Positions 46,002-58,008 are shown, numbered from the stretch's first letter. The stretch is DNA of 64,000 bases from Antedon bifida (GCA_963402885.1 OY727099.1:21099001-21163000); one strand, 5' to 3'. Numbers and translations are program-made. The notes: generated by a model from the letters alone, not told the origin.

Positions 46002-46530
46002 ATGTCAGATCTTAAAAGTGAGTTTAGAGTGTTGAAATCCGAACTTGGTAAGCATTATGAAGGCGAGGACTACAAATTGCTCAGATTTTGCGTAAGTGAT
46101 CATCTACCAATAGCAGACCTTACTGATGCAGAATCTATTGCAAATGATTTATTCAACAAGCTCGATAGCGAAGGTGGCCCTGGTGTTATTACACCAACTG
46201 ATGTCACCCTTTTGCTGGAGATTACCAGATTAGCCGGCCCAAAAGATGCTGAACATCTTGTACGTCAGTATATAACAGATAACAATATCAAATGTACTGG
46301 TGAAAATAAATTAAAACCAGAACGAGAACGACTCTTTCGGGCTGTGAGACAATCTGGATCTCCTGCTGCGGCACGGAGGGTTGCATCAAAGTATCGACTA
46401 AAGCAATATAAAAGCCTCTGGGATGTGATACTTGAGTTAGAGAAGAAACTCATTTTACCAAAAGAGTTAAATGAGTTTGTACGTCTTCTTGGAGAACGAG
46501 CCCAGAAAGAACTCGGCCTACTTAGTACAG
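46002..46530 (+). CDS. gene 2, DED exon
   Basis: Paralogue of the 4078 exon. FRVLKSELGKHYEGEDYKLL, LFNKLDSEGG, LLEITRLAGPKDAEHLVRQY and LWDVILELEKKLILP align throughout, so the DED and the helical block after it are both kept. The splice acceptor (TTTTTGCAG, 45973-45981) and the distance to the ATG match the first copy. The exon ends at a strong donor, CAG|GTATGT, again in phase 1, after 176 codons plus one base. No stop or frameshift. Its downstream partner domain is not visible in the window, so it may belong to a DED-only adaptor or to an NLR that extends past 64 kb. Confidence 0.75.
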
Positions 46531-48881
46531 GTATGTATTTCTTCGCCTTGATTTTACTATTTATTTTAACGATGAGATAGATTTAATGATGATTTTTTTT
46601 TTCAATGACTAAAAATCTTCATTCAAAATAATAAATTGAATATAATAACTGTTACACTTCCATTAAACAGGGTTAGATTCTTTTTAAATATTTTTGATAT
46701 TGAAATTATTTGTGAAAAAAACTGTATGTAACAAAAGTTTATTTGAGTTTTTAATTGAAGATAAACCTCCATGAAAATCGATGACAATTTATGACTTTTT
46801 AATTACTTAAGCTCTGTTTACACTATCAAACTTTATGTGATAAAAAAAAAATGAGATGTGCCAATACATAAAAATGATGATGTCATATCACTACCATATT
46901 TAAGCATATCACTACCATATTTGGACACACTTTTTTTGTCAAACTAGTTTGATAGTGTAGAGGGAGCTTTAGGCTTTTCAATTTGTCGGATTTTACTTTT
47001 TCTACTGTCTATTTAATATATAGTTTAATTTTAATAATCATCCGGTATTAATCATATACAAATAGTCCCTAATTAAACAATTTATAAATGATACTAATGA
47101 TCATGAAAAGATGCAGGTGAAGCAATGACTTTCAAACAAGTATCTCCTAGTATAAAATTATAATTTGAATATCCGTGATGTTGCATTATTTTAATTACGC
47201 AATTAAAGAAATAACATTAGTGAAGAGAGCATTTTTAATGTTTATTATTTAATTCAGACTCATGTTTTTTTACGTAAGGTTCCTCATAAATATACAAAAA
47301 TAGGATGGTTTGAAAATCACGATACTGTTTTAAAATAAAACATACGCAGTATAAACATAAAAGATTAACATGCAGTATTGGTTATTAAAAAAGAAACGAA
47401 TGCATTTAGATGTTGATTTTACATAATGAACTATGTAAACGCTTGTCATACATACTCGTGATATAATGAATGATTTTGAATTTGCAAAATACGCCTCGTC
47501 TGGTCCAACACACAGTAACGAATTTTATTTACCATTATGTAAAACTAAAATCATTTATTACAAACCATTGTGTTTTCATGAACTGGTAAAATACTGCACA
47601 GCCCAGCGTGTGTATTTAATTTGTTCTTTATGTATCTTGTTTATCTTTGATTAGGTGTTGAGTGCTATGCTTTGTATTTTTTATATGCGATATTTTATGT
47701 TCAACATCAATTTATTTATATAATGAATTGTGATAATAAAGTTCAAGTTAAGTTAAAATGTTAGCACACAACCATCAATAGAGCAATATGAGTTTTTTAA
47801 GTTCCTACATAATGTTTTCTCAAACTACTAAAACAAACAAAGGAAACCAAATAGTTGCACTTTTATTTGTAAAATGACATACATTTCATCTGGTTCCAAC
47901 AATATTTTGAGTTAATCAATATGATAGGCCTATCAAGCCTATCATAACTCATTGCTGTCCATTGTGTTATTAGTGTATGTTATTCCCGGCCTCTGCTTCT
48001 TTTCCCATTAACTTTCATTCCACAAAATCATCCTCTGTAACGCTTCTTTCTTTACTTCCTTTCATTCAAATAGTATTATTACTCCACGTGTGCCCATTCT
48101 TCTTAAAACCTATTCATTTCCAAAAAATGTCATTATTTGATCCTATACATACATTTAAATAAAATTTAAATAACTCGGTTGTATATAAAATATTATATGG
48201 TTTGGTAAAGTGTGTTTTTGGTTATAAATATAATACATTTTGCGTTACAAATTGTATGCCGTTATAAGATTAATAAAAGATCATCTGGTTTCGTATTTAA
48301 ACATTGATCTCTTATCTTTGGAATTAAATCCAATCAAATCGTACACAAAACTAGTGAAATATAAGCCATAACAGACTGAATAACATATACAATTACTAGT
48401 TTTGAATAATATTAACTGAGGCATTTTCTTAAATCAAATAATTATTAATGATTTTGTAAACTAATAAGTTACTGAAAAGTGTAAGGTATTAAAAACACTA
48501 TTTTCTGATTTTTAGAAATTAGTTTTTGGAAAATATTGCCATATGTTTTTTTTAATGTAATCCATACTTATGTTTATTTTTAATTGAATATAATACATGT
48601 TACACGTTGTGTGAATGACTTCCAGTAAACAATAAACCATTGTGATTGTCTGATGATTTCAATTTATTGGATGATTATTTGCCGGTTCTTATAAATTGAT
48701 TTGATTTTGATTTACTATAGGCCTATATGTATCATCTGGTTCTAACATGAATTTAAGGTTTCAATTATTATAGGCCTATCAAGGCATATTACTCTTTTGA
48801 GCAATCCCCTGTCATACATAATGCAAGGGAATCTATTAAAATAATCATGTCTAAAAAGTTACATATTTTTCGGTTGTACAG
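46531..48881 (+). other. gene 2 intron 1
   Basis: Begins GTATGT and ends GTTGTACAG. Apart from a MITE (46810-46968) it is noncoding. Large parts are duplicated, in rearranged order, at 61140-64000. Confidence 0.6.
46810..46968. mobile_element. 159-bp MITE with TTA target duplication
   Basis: Inverted ends (TTTACACTATCAAACT at the left, AGTTTGATAGTGTAGAGGGA at the right) are flanked by TTA at 46807-46809 and 46969-46971. The paralogous stretch near 61340-61380 lacks it, giving an empty site. Same family as 1-140. The TTA target suggests PIF/Harbinger. Confidence 0.78.
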
Positions 48882-48926
48882 ATACTCCAGTTAATCCAGC
48901 AACACCTCCAAAGGAGTCTGATAAAG
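48882..48926 (+). CDS. gene 2, 45-nt linker exon
   Basis: A 45-nt phase-1 exon between GTTGTACAG and G|GTATGT, encoding DTPVNPATPPKESDK. It matches gene 1's 15101 exon in length, phase and residues (D.P.N.AT.P..S). It is a polar, Pro-rich spacer. The paralogy of such a small exon is the best evidence that both genes share a DED-linker-NACHT plan. Confidence 0.68.
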
Positions 48927-48968
48927 GTATGTAAATTATTTGTTAATGGTGATCAGTAAACAACATTA

Positions 48969-49095
48969 TTCATTCATTCAATCTTTTATTTTGGAATCTC
49001 TGGTCCATAGAAAGTAAAACTACATATAAATTAAATAAAAATAAACAAGACTAATTACTACCACTCATCTCATCTAAGAAAATGTATTTTAGGTG
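48969..49095 (-). mobile_element. LINE 3'-end fragment
   Basis: Near-identical to the 3' terminus of the LINE at 54322: TTCATTCATTCAATCTTTTA, then TCTGGTCCATAGAAAGTAAA. The ATTGAATGAATGA-type tail lies at the left, so the element points leftward. No coding part remains. Confidence 0.7.
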
Positions 49096-49724
49096 GTAGG
49101 CCGTTGATTTTAATATAATCAATGCATATATGTACTGGATACAACTTGCGAATGCTATTCCAAGCCAGTACGTATTTTTGCCTTGTTTGATAAAGATTTT
49201 ATGAATGTGATTTTGAGATTGTAAATTCTACAGTATGTGGTATCATGTAGGCTATATTTACATGTCAAAATCACGGTACTTTAATTGAATGAGTAACTTT
49301 TCACAAAGATATGTAAGAAGACTACTTACTCTGTCAAAAATGACGGAACCCCATAAAACACATGATAGATGGGCATCGCGATACGGCAGTGTATCTGTCC
49401 TCTTTTCAAAAGTACAGTATGTACTATTTCCAATTTTACTAATTGAAACAGACAAAAAATAAACTGACATAGCAAACACAACCTCTACAAATTGAAGTAA
49501 GACAATTACTTTGTTTTTTAAGTAAAGTAAATATTGTTGGATTTCAAATAATATTAAATTTTGTGAGATTAATTAAAATATTCAGTAAACAATAATTCTA
49601 AGAACATATTTATTTACTTTCAATTAGACGGTTTTTACTAATTTACTATACAGTAGAATTAGAATATTCAATGTGTATTAGGTATCAAACATTACAATTT
49701 AACTATTCAACATTTAATTTCTAG

Positions 49725-49793
49725 ATAGTAATGATGATCACGAAGAGGACGTAGATAGGCCATCGACCTCCAAAAGAGTAATTCATAGAAACG
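49725..49793 (+). CDS. gene 2, 69-nt acidic linker exon
   Basis: A 69-nt phase-1 exon after ATTTCTAG and before G|GTAATT, encoding 23 residues: an acidic start (DSNDDHEEDVD) and a basic end (STSKRVIHRN). The end matches the 30-nt exon at 56827 (SKQPVFHRK), and both are followed by GTAATTAATG. Coding status is inferred from phase and paralogy. Confidence 0.55.
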
Positions 49794-50909
49794 GTAATTA
49801 ATGGAAAGAATTTAAAATGCTTAATTAACTTTAACTTTAGATTCAGTTTTGCATATTAGAGAAACCAAACCACACTCATAAGTAGGCCTACAGCACTCAT
49901 TTTAAAATGTTTCTGTGTGAATAATAATATTGTTTTAAAATTATAATGTTTACATGTTAGTGACTGTTATTAATGCTTGTTATACGCCCCAAACAATTTC
50001 CACACTCAAGCTGCAGCGATACATGATATGAGCATTGAGCTATAAATTAGATAGCTCCATGGTATAAATATTTACTATTTACTACATGGTATAAATATTT
50101 TCTAGATGGTACGCTCGCGTCTAGGTCGTGCTCACAGCTCGAATATAGTAATTTAGCATTTAAAAAATGGCGATTTCAGGACTATAAAATACATGTCGTT
50201 TACAGGAACGAATAAATAGACACGGTGATTCGTATGTAGTCAACTACAATTTGCACCCTGGGAATTACTTCCGAAAAAAAAATTTGTCAGAAAATGAGTC
50301 AAATTTAAACAAACCCAATTGTGTTTTGTATGTAACATTAGGGTTAAGGGATGGGGAAGGGGATGGGCGCAAAGAGTAACAATTTTTAAATATATTCTTT
50401 TATCCACTCAGTATTGAAATATTTGTTTTAATGATGTATAAATAATATACCACTAATAAAACATTTGCGATGTAATACTTTGTTGAAACGGTCACTGTCA
50501 TAATCGATTGAAATATTAAAGCACATATGTAAAGATACACCACTACGACGTTTATATTTTTTTGTAATTACTAATTAATACAAACGTTGAAAAGCAACTG
50601 TCAGTAATAAAGTTTATTTGCATATGTGTTTATATATTTAACAGTACCCACAATCACAGTAAGAAATTTGCGCTTCAAATGGCGACCTAAAATGGTTAAT
50701 ATGTATTTACAGTACAATTGGCCTGTCTTCAACTTTATGATGCTGTACTCGAGCTGTCTGACCGGTTTTCAGCTATTAAAAAACAATTATCGTAGAAGGA
50801 AAACTCTCCTATTTGGGGCAAATCGTTTAACCTAATTCGTTTTAATCGTCAATAACGAATTATCTAACTCAACTTAATTAAGTAACGCGCGATTTACTTT
50901 TACGAAAAT
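49794..50909 (+). other. gene 2 intron sequence
   Basis: No gene recognised. A short foldback GAGCTATAAATTAGATAGCTC near 50037 resembles the palindrome inserted in U3. A purine-rich run lies near 50340-50370. Confidence 0.45.
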
Positions 50910-52140
50910 TTGTATATATTGTGATGTTTCATGGTGGTCCATAAATTAGGTACGCCAAAAATATCGCTTCCAGGGTAATATTAGTATATTGTGGTAGGGC
51001 AAGTTATAAGGTAACGTGGGTATTCTATGTGGGACTGTTGTTGTGAAATGCCATTAACGTTCTGATGAGGTAGTAAGAATGTGAAATGACATCAGAGGGA
51101 TGTAGATGGATGGTAACTGAACACACGAAGTTGTTGGTAAACTATACGCGTGTATTGCCTCCTTAAGGAAGGTTGTAGGCTAATTAATATAATAATTCGG
51201 CCTTCCGCCGAATGAGTGTGTGAGATTTGAACCTGTACTGAAAATAAGTTTGGTAAGATGCAAAATGTATGCCAATTATGATTGATTATGTCCCCTGTCA
51301 GTAATGATGTATGGACACTTGACACCAATCGGTGGCTATAGGAACGTAAAGGGAAAAGTTATTTGTAAACAAAATGTACATTAATTCTCCTGTAATGATG
51401 TAAAAACAATTGGTATTAGGCCTACAATTAATCACAAGAACGTAAGATGCAAATAATATAATTGTAAAGAACAGTATACTATAATATACATATTATATTA
51501 TTATATATATTATCTAAACGTTACACACAGGAGGAAACCATTAATAGGGGTCATCAATCACTGAAACAGTCTCTAACGTCATCGTACCAAGAGACCAAAA
51601 GCATAGTTTATCAAAGTGGGTGACAGTGAGCGGTGCTTTAACATTTGTATCACAATATATCATGACAACAGCATCTTGTTAATTTTGGAACAAAATGATC
51701 AACAACTTTCGTAGCCTACTTTTGTATCGGTCGTAGTTATAAATAGAGCAAGCAACAGAAATAATTGATAATATAAACAGTAAAGGTGTTTCCCTGGTAG
51801 GCCTACTAGGCCTCCTATAGTACAGTAGTAACATTGAATCGCACCTAAATTTGATTAAATGATTAATAAATAGCATAAATAATTAGTTCAATTAGCCTCC
51901 TATAGTAACATTGAATCGCACCTAAATCTGATAAAATGATTAATAAAATAACATAAATAATTAGTTCAATTAGCCTCCTATAATAACATTGAATCGCACC
52001 TAAATTTGATAAAATGATTATTAATTAGCTAATTACAGTAGTTCACGATCAGTTGAACCACTAAAATATTTGAATTTAATATTGAATGTCGCCACCAACG
52101 GCCAATTTACAGGAAGTGACGGACCCGGAAGCCAGTTGAA
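50910..52140. repeat. segmental duplicate C, copy 1
   Basis: Parallels 62305-63415 over most of its length: TTTCATGGTGGTCC, AAAATATCGCTTCCAGGGTAA, ACACACAGGAGGAAACC, GAGACCAAAAGCATAGTTTA and TGTCGCCACCAACGGCCA occur in the same order. Within it, a ~80-bp block starting CCTCCTATA is repeated three times (51811, 51896, 51974). Confidence 0.8.
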
Positions 52141-52200
52141 CAAAAACGCGAGTGTGTGAAAATAACTCTGTGATATCCACAAATTTCGATAGGTTACGCC

Positions 52201-53584
52201 ATGGATTAAAGAATAGAAGGATATGCATCGACGGTGACATCAAACGATTTTACAACGCGCTTGCCTATACTAAAGCACTGCTGCCAATCAAACAAACATG
52301 CTCATTGAACTCCGTGTCTCTAACCGCGGCCCTCTGTAAAACGCTGCGAATCAACTGTTACATTTTTTGAGACCAAAACGTAACCATGTAGAAATCGTAT
52401 GCGCAGTCTGAATGTTCTATTGACATGTCTGCGTCGATGATTAATTGACAACAAAAATATATTGCTGAATAATTCTGTTTTAGTTTCATCACAATCGGAC
52501 TACGAAAAGTTCACTTTCTTACGACTGGTAATTTTAAGTAGTTGGTAATATTAATAAAATATGCAATTTTTATATTTGAATTATCATTATTTGCCTGCCA
52601 TCTTCTGTCATTAAAAATTGCGTTAATCTATAGAATATTAAATTATGCATTTGACCATGTATGTTGTTAGCGTGGCCGGTGTTCACCCATACAACAATCG
52701 TGTTTTTAATATATGGCTAAGCAGTGGTTTCTTCATAAATCTCCTTAATTATCGATGTGATTATATTTAAATTGTAGTGCCTGGTGATTGGCTAGTGGTT
52801 ATGTCATCCACATCACATCCAATCACCGAGTCTAATTGAATGAAAACAGCGATCCCTGATCCGGGATTGGCTGGCTATGTATAGTTGCGATTCGTTACCT
52901 AGCGGTCGTTTTGAAAAGTACACGCAGGGCAAACTTAATCACGAACAAACGAAGTACCTATTATTATTCACACAAGAAGTAAGAAAACGGTGAGTATATA
53001 GATCATGATTACACGTTGTATCTACTACACTTAAGATTAGCCTAGGCCTACCTAGGCAGTATCAATGTCGGCAAATCATATGGTTTACTAGTAAGCCTAG
53101 AAGAAAAGGCCTAGGCCTAGTATCCTTGCTGATTTTGTAATTTTACATGTAGGGCTAGGCTGAGACAACAAATAGTTATTGTCTCAGATGTAGGGCTACT
53201 ACAGGTCATAAAATGCTACTTTAATGTCATAAAAACATTAGCGTAGATCAATCGCGGCAGAAACCTATACTAATTACAATTATAGCATTTACAATTCCTC
53301 ATCAGAAAGGTTATAACTAAATTCGTCGTCGTATAAATTGTTCGTCGCCGTTGTTGCTAGCGCTAAAACATCATGCCACCAAAGAACGCGCGAAAGAAGC
53401 GTAGCCAACATGTTTAAATGTCGTTGCACATGTGCAGTAAACAATATATTAGGCACGCGACCGTTTCGTTGTTACCATGCGGTTAATTAAACTGATAACA
53501 TTGTGGGCGGTCCGCGGTCTGTCGGCGAGAGTCAAGGAACCCTTGATCTCACGTCGATGCATATCCTTCTATTCTTTAATCCAT
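52201..53584. repeat. 33-bp inverted repeat 1.3 kb apart
   Basis: ATGGATTAAAGAATAGAAGG... at 52201-52233 is the exact complement of 53552-53584. The enclosed DNA contains the candidate promoter at 52785-52990. The cause could be an inverted duplication or element ends. Confidence 0.75.
52785..52990 (+). promoter_or_regulatory. candidate promoter with first noncoding exon
   Basis: Three CCAAT-type boxes (ATTGG at 52787 and 52866, CCAAT at 52819), a weak TATA-like TATGTATA near 52876 and higher GC are followed by a possible 5'UTR exon. That exon ends at the near-perfect donor ACG|GTGAGTAT (52990/52991). No ORF starts before the donor. Downstream acceptors exist at 53833 and 56827, so it could feed the small-exon chain. 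This is inference only. Confidence 0.35.
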
Positions 53585-53637
53585 GGTTACGCTAAATTGT
53601 GTCGTTGTAAAAGACAAAAATGGAACAATAGCGTAGT

Positions 53638-53776
53638 ACTACTGAAAACTAATGTTATAAAATCTACATTTTGCGGTACATCTAAGATAGAAAAGGTAGG
53701 TATCCAAGGCGGAGATTTATACCAAAGTTTTCCCATTGTGCTCGCCTATGTCAGAATTAACCATAATTAATATATA
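53638..53776. repeat. 140-bp recurrent repeat, copy 2
   Basis: See 1735-1880. The + frame reads VIKSTFCGTSKIEKVGIQGG and on to VLAYVRINHN, similar to copy 3 at 63420. Confidence 0.65.
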
Positions 53777-53832
53777 GATGTCATTGATTTAACCACTTTT
53801 AGTAATTCACTATTGCATTTTGATTTCTACAG

Positions 53833-53853
53833 ACAAAACATTAAGTCAGTTAG
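53833..53853 (+). CDS. possible 21-nt microexon
   Basis: TTTCTACAG before it and G|GTGAAG after it leave 21 nt, a multiple of three, in phase 1 (DKTLSQL). The duplicate at 58519-58539 keeps acceptor, length and donor. So short an exon is weak evidence. Confidence 0.25.
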
Positions 53854-54321
53854 GTGAAGACAACCTTGAAATTAAACTTCCGCTGTTTTTAATTTTTTTT
53901 TTTTTTATACTTTTTTTGCGATTCCTGTGCAATATTGTGTTTTGTTTTTTTACACGAAGTTCTACGGACCACCGTGTAATCTGTTTCTGTTTCAGCCATT
54001 GTATATACATAGGACTCATCTTTAAATTGTAACAAGTGATTCTAAAGCAATCTTTCAAACTTAAATTGAATATAATTATACTTTTAATATTTTGAGAACT
54101 TGAACAATTTATTTAGAAGATGAAGAGTTTTAGTTTTTAGGATGAGAGGTTCGATGCTGATTTCGATGATTTTACTGGCCACTTTACAATTTTAGGTGAT
54201 GTTTATTCCTTTTGTATAAGATTCGAGATCAAGGCAATAGAGCTGAATAAAAAAACACTTCTAATATATCGCTATGGAAAAATAAGCTGAGACGTTCACG
54301 TATGATATTGTTGAATGTTTT

Positions 54322-55854
54322 CATTCATTCATTCAATCTTTTATTTCGGAAACTCTGGTCCATAGAAAGTAAATTACATATAAATGAAATAAATAAAAAT
54401 TACTACTACTCATCTGAGGATGGCATTCCATCTGGAGAGCATCTTCGACTTAACTAAGACGTTGCTTATAATCGTTGAGATTAAAATATTTTTGCTTGCA
54501 TTAAGTCTACACATCAGGCCATATATTGTTATTCTTAACAATTCATAAAAAGAGGGAATTCTACATTCCGTAAACATGAGGCTGGCACTGCAATGTCGAG
54601 GCCTTTGCAACAACATTCAAACCATTATTGTAGCATACCTGGAGAGATCGCAAGGTACCTTGATTATAGTTGCACCATAATGTAGCGCAATACATATTAA
54701 CACAATATGTTCTAAATAAAACACATTTCACATTGATAGAACACATACTAAATTTTCTGACCAAGGAGTTGGCTCGGATACACAAAGATCTGTATTGCCG
54801 CTTTATATCAAACTCATCACATAAATCCAAGGATATAACATGACCAAGATATGTGGTTGAGTCAACATATTCTAAGCTTTTGTCATTAATGGTAATAATA
54901 TGTTTCAATTGAATACTCCGTGCCTTAGGACAGATTATCATACAAGATGATTTCTTAGCATTGTAAACAATATCATTTTTGGCCGCAAAGCATTCAGATA
55001 TTTTAATTAAATGTTGCAACCCTGATGCAGAAGGTGATATAAGCACCATGTCATCTGCATACGATAGGTTGTTAAATTTAATATTATTTAACTCACACCC
55101 TTCTTTGCTGTTGCTAAGCTTAATGATAAGGTCATTTATATACATATTATACAGATGGGGAGACATCACTCCTCCCTGTCTAACACCATTTGATACATGA
55201 AAGGGCTCTGAAAAGGATTTGCCCCATTTAACAATGAAACACTGAATATTATACCAAGCTTTTAGTACTCTAACAATTGGACGTGGAGTATCATTAATAA
55301 TTAATTTCTTAAAAAGTGACCAATGGTTCACCCTATCAAAGGCTTTAGAAGCATCGAGGTAGCATACATAGACAGGGCTACCATTACGATAGTAGTAATC
55401 AACTATTTTGTTTAAAAACAAAAATACAAGTTTCTGTACCATGGTTAGATTTAAAGGCAAATTGTCTGTCATCAGAAGTTATAGTATCACCAGATAATTC
55501 GATAAGAACATGTTCTAAAACCTTAGATATTAAACAGGCTAGGGCAATCGGTCTATAATTATCCTTGCTTGTAATGTCGCCTGACTTAGATTTTACGATA
55601 GGTACGAGAATGACATCAGTCATACCTCTTGGGACCGTACCGTTTTTTAAACAAAGGTTAAAACAAATACTAAGTAGAACTGAGAGTTTTCCACTAGCAT
55701 AGCGCAAGTGCTCACTGGACAGGCCATTACATCCAGCAGACTTACCCAGAGCTAACTTAGATATATAATCATTAATACCACGAGGGAAGACAAACAACTC
55801 ATCACTATGCATCACTATCTAGTTCATCTAAAACACATTGCTTGTTACAATCAT
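54322..55854 (-). mobile_element. 5'-truncated LINE with defined ends
   Basis: A 1,533-bp insertion into duplicate A. Duplicate B reads GAATGTTTTAAGTTTAC without interruption (59022-59038), and TTTT flanks the insert on both sides as target duplication. The - strand carries most of a reverse transcriptase and ends in a (GAATGAAT)n-like 3' tail. The endonuclease and 5' end are missing, as usual for truncated LINEs. Confidence 0.88.
54561..55815 (-). pseudogene. LINE reverse transcriptase, frameshifted
   Basis: On the - strand the first frame (55815 to ~55410) gives LALGKSAGCNGLSSEHL, VILVPIVKSKSGD, NYRPIAL and QFAFKSNHGTETCI. After a one-base shift near 55405-55425 the second frame continues VCYLDASKAFDRVNH (motif A), SNGVRQGGVMSPHLYNMYIN (motif B), SYADDMVLISP (catalytic YADD) and TTYLGHVIS, ending near 54561. 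All catalytic Asp residues are present, so only the shift and the 5' loss inactivate it. It looks like the jockey/CR1 group of non-LTR elements; the exact clade is not resolved. Confidence 0.85.
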
Positions 55855-55905
55855 TTTTAAGTTTACAAAGGAAAAGCATTCTCTACTTGCTATGTTAGTT
55901 ATGGA

Positions 55906-56036
55906 TACACTTTGTGTTTATCAAGTACAACACCAAGATACTTAAATTCGTCTACCATTTTAATATTTTGTTCGTTAATAGTGATAGCAACTGGAAGTCT
56001 TTTCATCTCATACCTCACAATATTATATAATATCAC
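55906..56036 (-). pseudogene. fragment of a second, older LINE RT
   Basis: The - strand reads RLPVAITINEQNIKMVDEFK then YLGVVLD, the conserved segment downstream of the RT active site. The same fragment is in duplicate B at 59084-59199, so it pre-dates the duplication. It is not part of the younger LINE next to it. Confidence 0.7.
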
Positions 56037-56436
56037 AACACATCTGACTGTATTCTTACAATTTGATTGGTTAATCACGCATCATTTGGAATTGGCCCTG
56101 CCAAATAACGGAAAAGTGTTTAAAATGGCTTTAGCTCTAATGCACGTCCAGGTTTTTGTAAACATTTTGAGAATTTTGCCACGCGACGTTGTTGACTGAT
56201 CGCGTTCGGAAATCATCTTGTTGTGCGCGCCGTCCTATACTGATCTACTCCTCCGCGTCTAAAGTTAGGGCACTGCTTCAATTCTTTAAAAGCCTAGCTT
56301 CCCGGCCGCGCCTAGCATTCGTCAATGATTTAAGATGGACGTTTTAAAATTAGATTTTTGTAATTGAAAATATTTTAATTTGTAAGAATATAAACAATTA
56401 TTCTATTGGGTTGTATCAAACTACTGTGGAGTAGCT

Positions 56437-56688
56437 TTGCGTCAGAGAGTTGAGTAATTGATCAGATGTTTTTGCCCTACTCTGACGTAATTTGTTCTTC
56501 ATACTAAGTACATTTAAGAATACTTGCGAAAAAATTCTCAAGTAGTTCTTGGGTGGGACTCGAATCCACGACCTCCAGATCACTAGCCTGGCTTTCATAC
56601 CTATAGACCACTGAGCTTGCACTGATGGCTAGTGATTAGATTCGAGCCAAAGTAAGCAGCGGGTACTGCACCAACAGGGTTGTAATTG
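56437..56688 (-). mobile_element. tRNA-derived SINE, antisense copy
   Basis: Reverse complement of the 14451 SINE: CCTGTTGGTGCAGTACCCGC at its start, the tRNA-like head with box B and the GCGTCAG end. It is a diverged full-length copy (box B reads GATTCGAGTCC). Duplicate B has only a remnant. Confidence 0.8.
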
Positions 56689-56698
56689 TATTAAAGAG

Positions 56699-56795
56699 TC
56701 CCACCAGAGAACTACTTGCGAATTTTTTTCGCAAGTATTCTCAAATGTATTTAGTATGAAGTACACATTACGTCAGAGTAGGGCAAAACATCTGA
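56699..56795 (+). mobile_element. partial SINE, opposite orientation
   Basis: The 3' part of the same SINE on the + strand (AGAACTACTTGCGAA to GTAGGGCAAAACATCTGA), 10 nt after the antisense copy. The two form an inverted repeat. Confidence 0.75.
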
Positions 56796-56826
56796 CTAAT
56801 TATTCCATTATTAACTATTTTCTTAG

Positions 56827-56856
56827 GCTCCAAACAACCAGTATTTCATAGAAAAG
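56827..56856 (+). CDS. gene 2, possible 30-nt exon
   Basis: Between TTTTCTTAG and G|GTAATTAATG, phase 1, coding for GSKQPVFHRK, which resembles the end of the 49725 exon. In duplicate B the same text lacks the GT donor (GAAAACAC), so that copy cannot splice here. Confidence 0.42.
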
Positions 56857-56998
56857 GTAATTAATGAACGAATAATACTGTACAGCTATACTTTTATAGA
56901 TAGATGGCTCGCCGTTTTCGCTAACATTTATTAGAATCAACGTAAAAGTAAGATATTTAAATTTTAAATGTATTATTCTGGTCGTCAAGCTTAACTGG

Positions 56999-57400
56999 AA
57001 ACTGAGGAAATTCGGAATAGGCCCTTCACAGACACACGGCAGTTAGCAGTGCAGCGCCTACCGGATCAGCAGACCGGGAGACGATCCTCTACTCTTTTCG
57101 AATAGTCTACCAAGTTCTTTAACGTGCACTCTTAAGTACACGAGACCAACAGCTTTACATCACATCCGAAGGATGAGGAAATGAGAGTAAAGCATCTTGC
57201 CTAAAGATGCAATTAGTATGGTACAGATAACCTCGAACCCATGCCTATCACATGCTGGTCCGATATTATCATTACACCATCATCACTCTCTGGTATATAC
57301 AGCACCCATCGCTCTATCTAGACGGTCTCCCATCCAGAAAGCAACCGGGCTTAACTTAATCTGACGAGAACCGGTGTTTCAACGCAGTATGACCGTATTA
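56999..57400 (-). mobile_element. 5S-rRNA-derived SINE (SINE3-like)
   Basis: On the - strand the first ~100 nt (57400 to 57298) follow 5S rRNA: ACGGTCATACTGCG, GAAACACCGGTTCTCGTCAG, AAGTTAAGC, then CTGGATGGGAGACCGTCTAG and GGTGCTGTA. These include the internal promoter A and C box regions. It then changes to a non-5S body with GTGCACGTTAAAGAACTTGG, a motif seen in many invertebrate SINE bodies. Deletions in the 5S part make a functional 5S gene unlikely. Confidence 0.8.
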
Positions 57401-58008
57401 ACGTTTCTTTCCATGCCTACTTTGTTGGTTCTAAAGGCGACTTATGTATATTCTTTAGGATCGGCATTTACTGGTGGACATTAGAAAAGCATAATTCGTG
57501 CAATATATATTATTTGTGTGTTTTTTTAAAAAAAGAAGCTTTTTGTCATTAGTTTTGGCTGAAACACATATTCAAAAGGTTTTACATCCATTAATCCATT
57601 AAAGATGTATTGTCCCCCTAAAAGAAAATGTATTCACCTGAAAAAATGGAATTTAAAGCAAAAATGGTAAAATTGGTTGCCAGCCAATAGATTTTTGGTT
57701 GAATTTAACCATTTATCATGTTATTTTATAAGTGAAAATATTATTTTTTTCCGTCTTTTTTCTACGGAAGTGATTCACTTTATTAAAACTACAAAATAAC
57801 CTATTCAAAGTCTGACTTAATTAATCTTCATTTTTCATGTTTTTGGAGGACAATACATCTTTAACCATTTAATAAAATATATTAACCGTGGATGAGTAAA
57901 AGGAAATTAACACAAATGATCACTGGACAAGCAATGCAAAGCAGTTTGTTACATATCAAAAATAAAAACAAGAAATATTGATAATCGCTTTTTTCCCTTT
58001 TTTTAAAG
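57401..58008 (+). other. gene 2 intron sequence
   Basis: No gene or repeat recognised. It ends in a strong pyrimidine tract (TTTTTTCCCTTTTTTTAAAG) before the 58009 exon. Confidence 0.45.

Larger units (their letters stand above)
53776..56856. repeat. segmental duplicate A
   Basis: Matches 58448-59757, from ATGTCATTGATT.AACCACTTT to the exon text TCCAAACAACCAGTATTTCA. A carries a LINE (54322-55854) and SINE copies that B lacks. Confidence 0.85.

Noticed and set aside
50626..50835. 69-residue open frame
   Set aside because: No recognised motif, length expected by chance, and no copy in the duplicated segments.
57298..57400. Functional 5S rRNA gene
   Set aside because: Internal deletions, and fusion to a SINE body, rule out a normal 5S gene.
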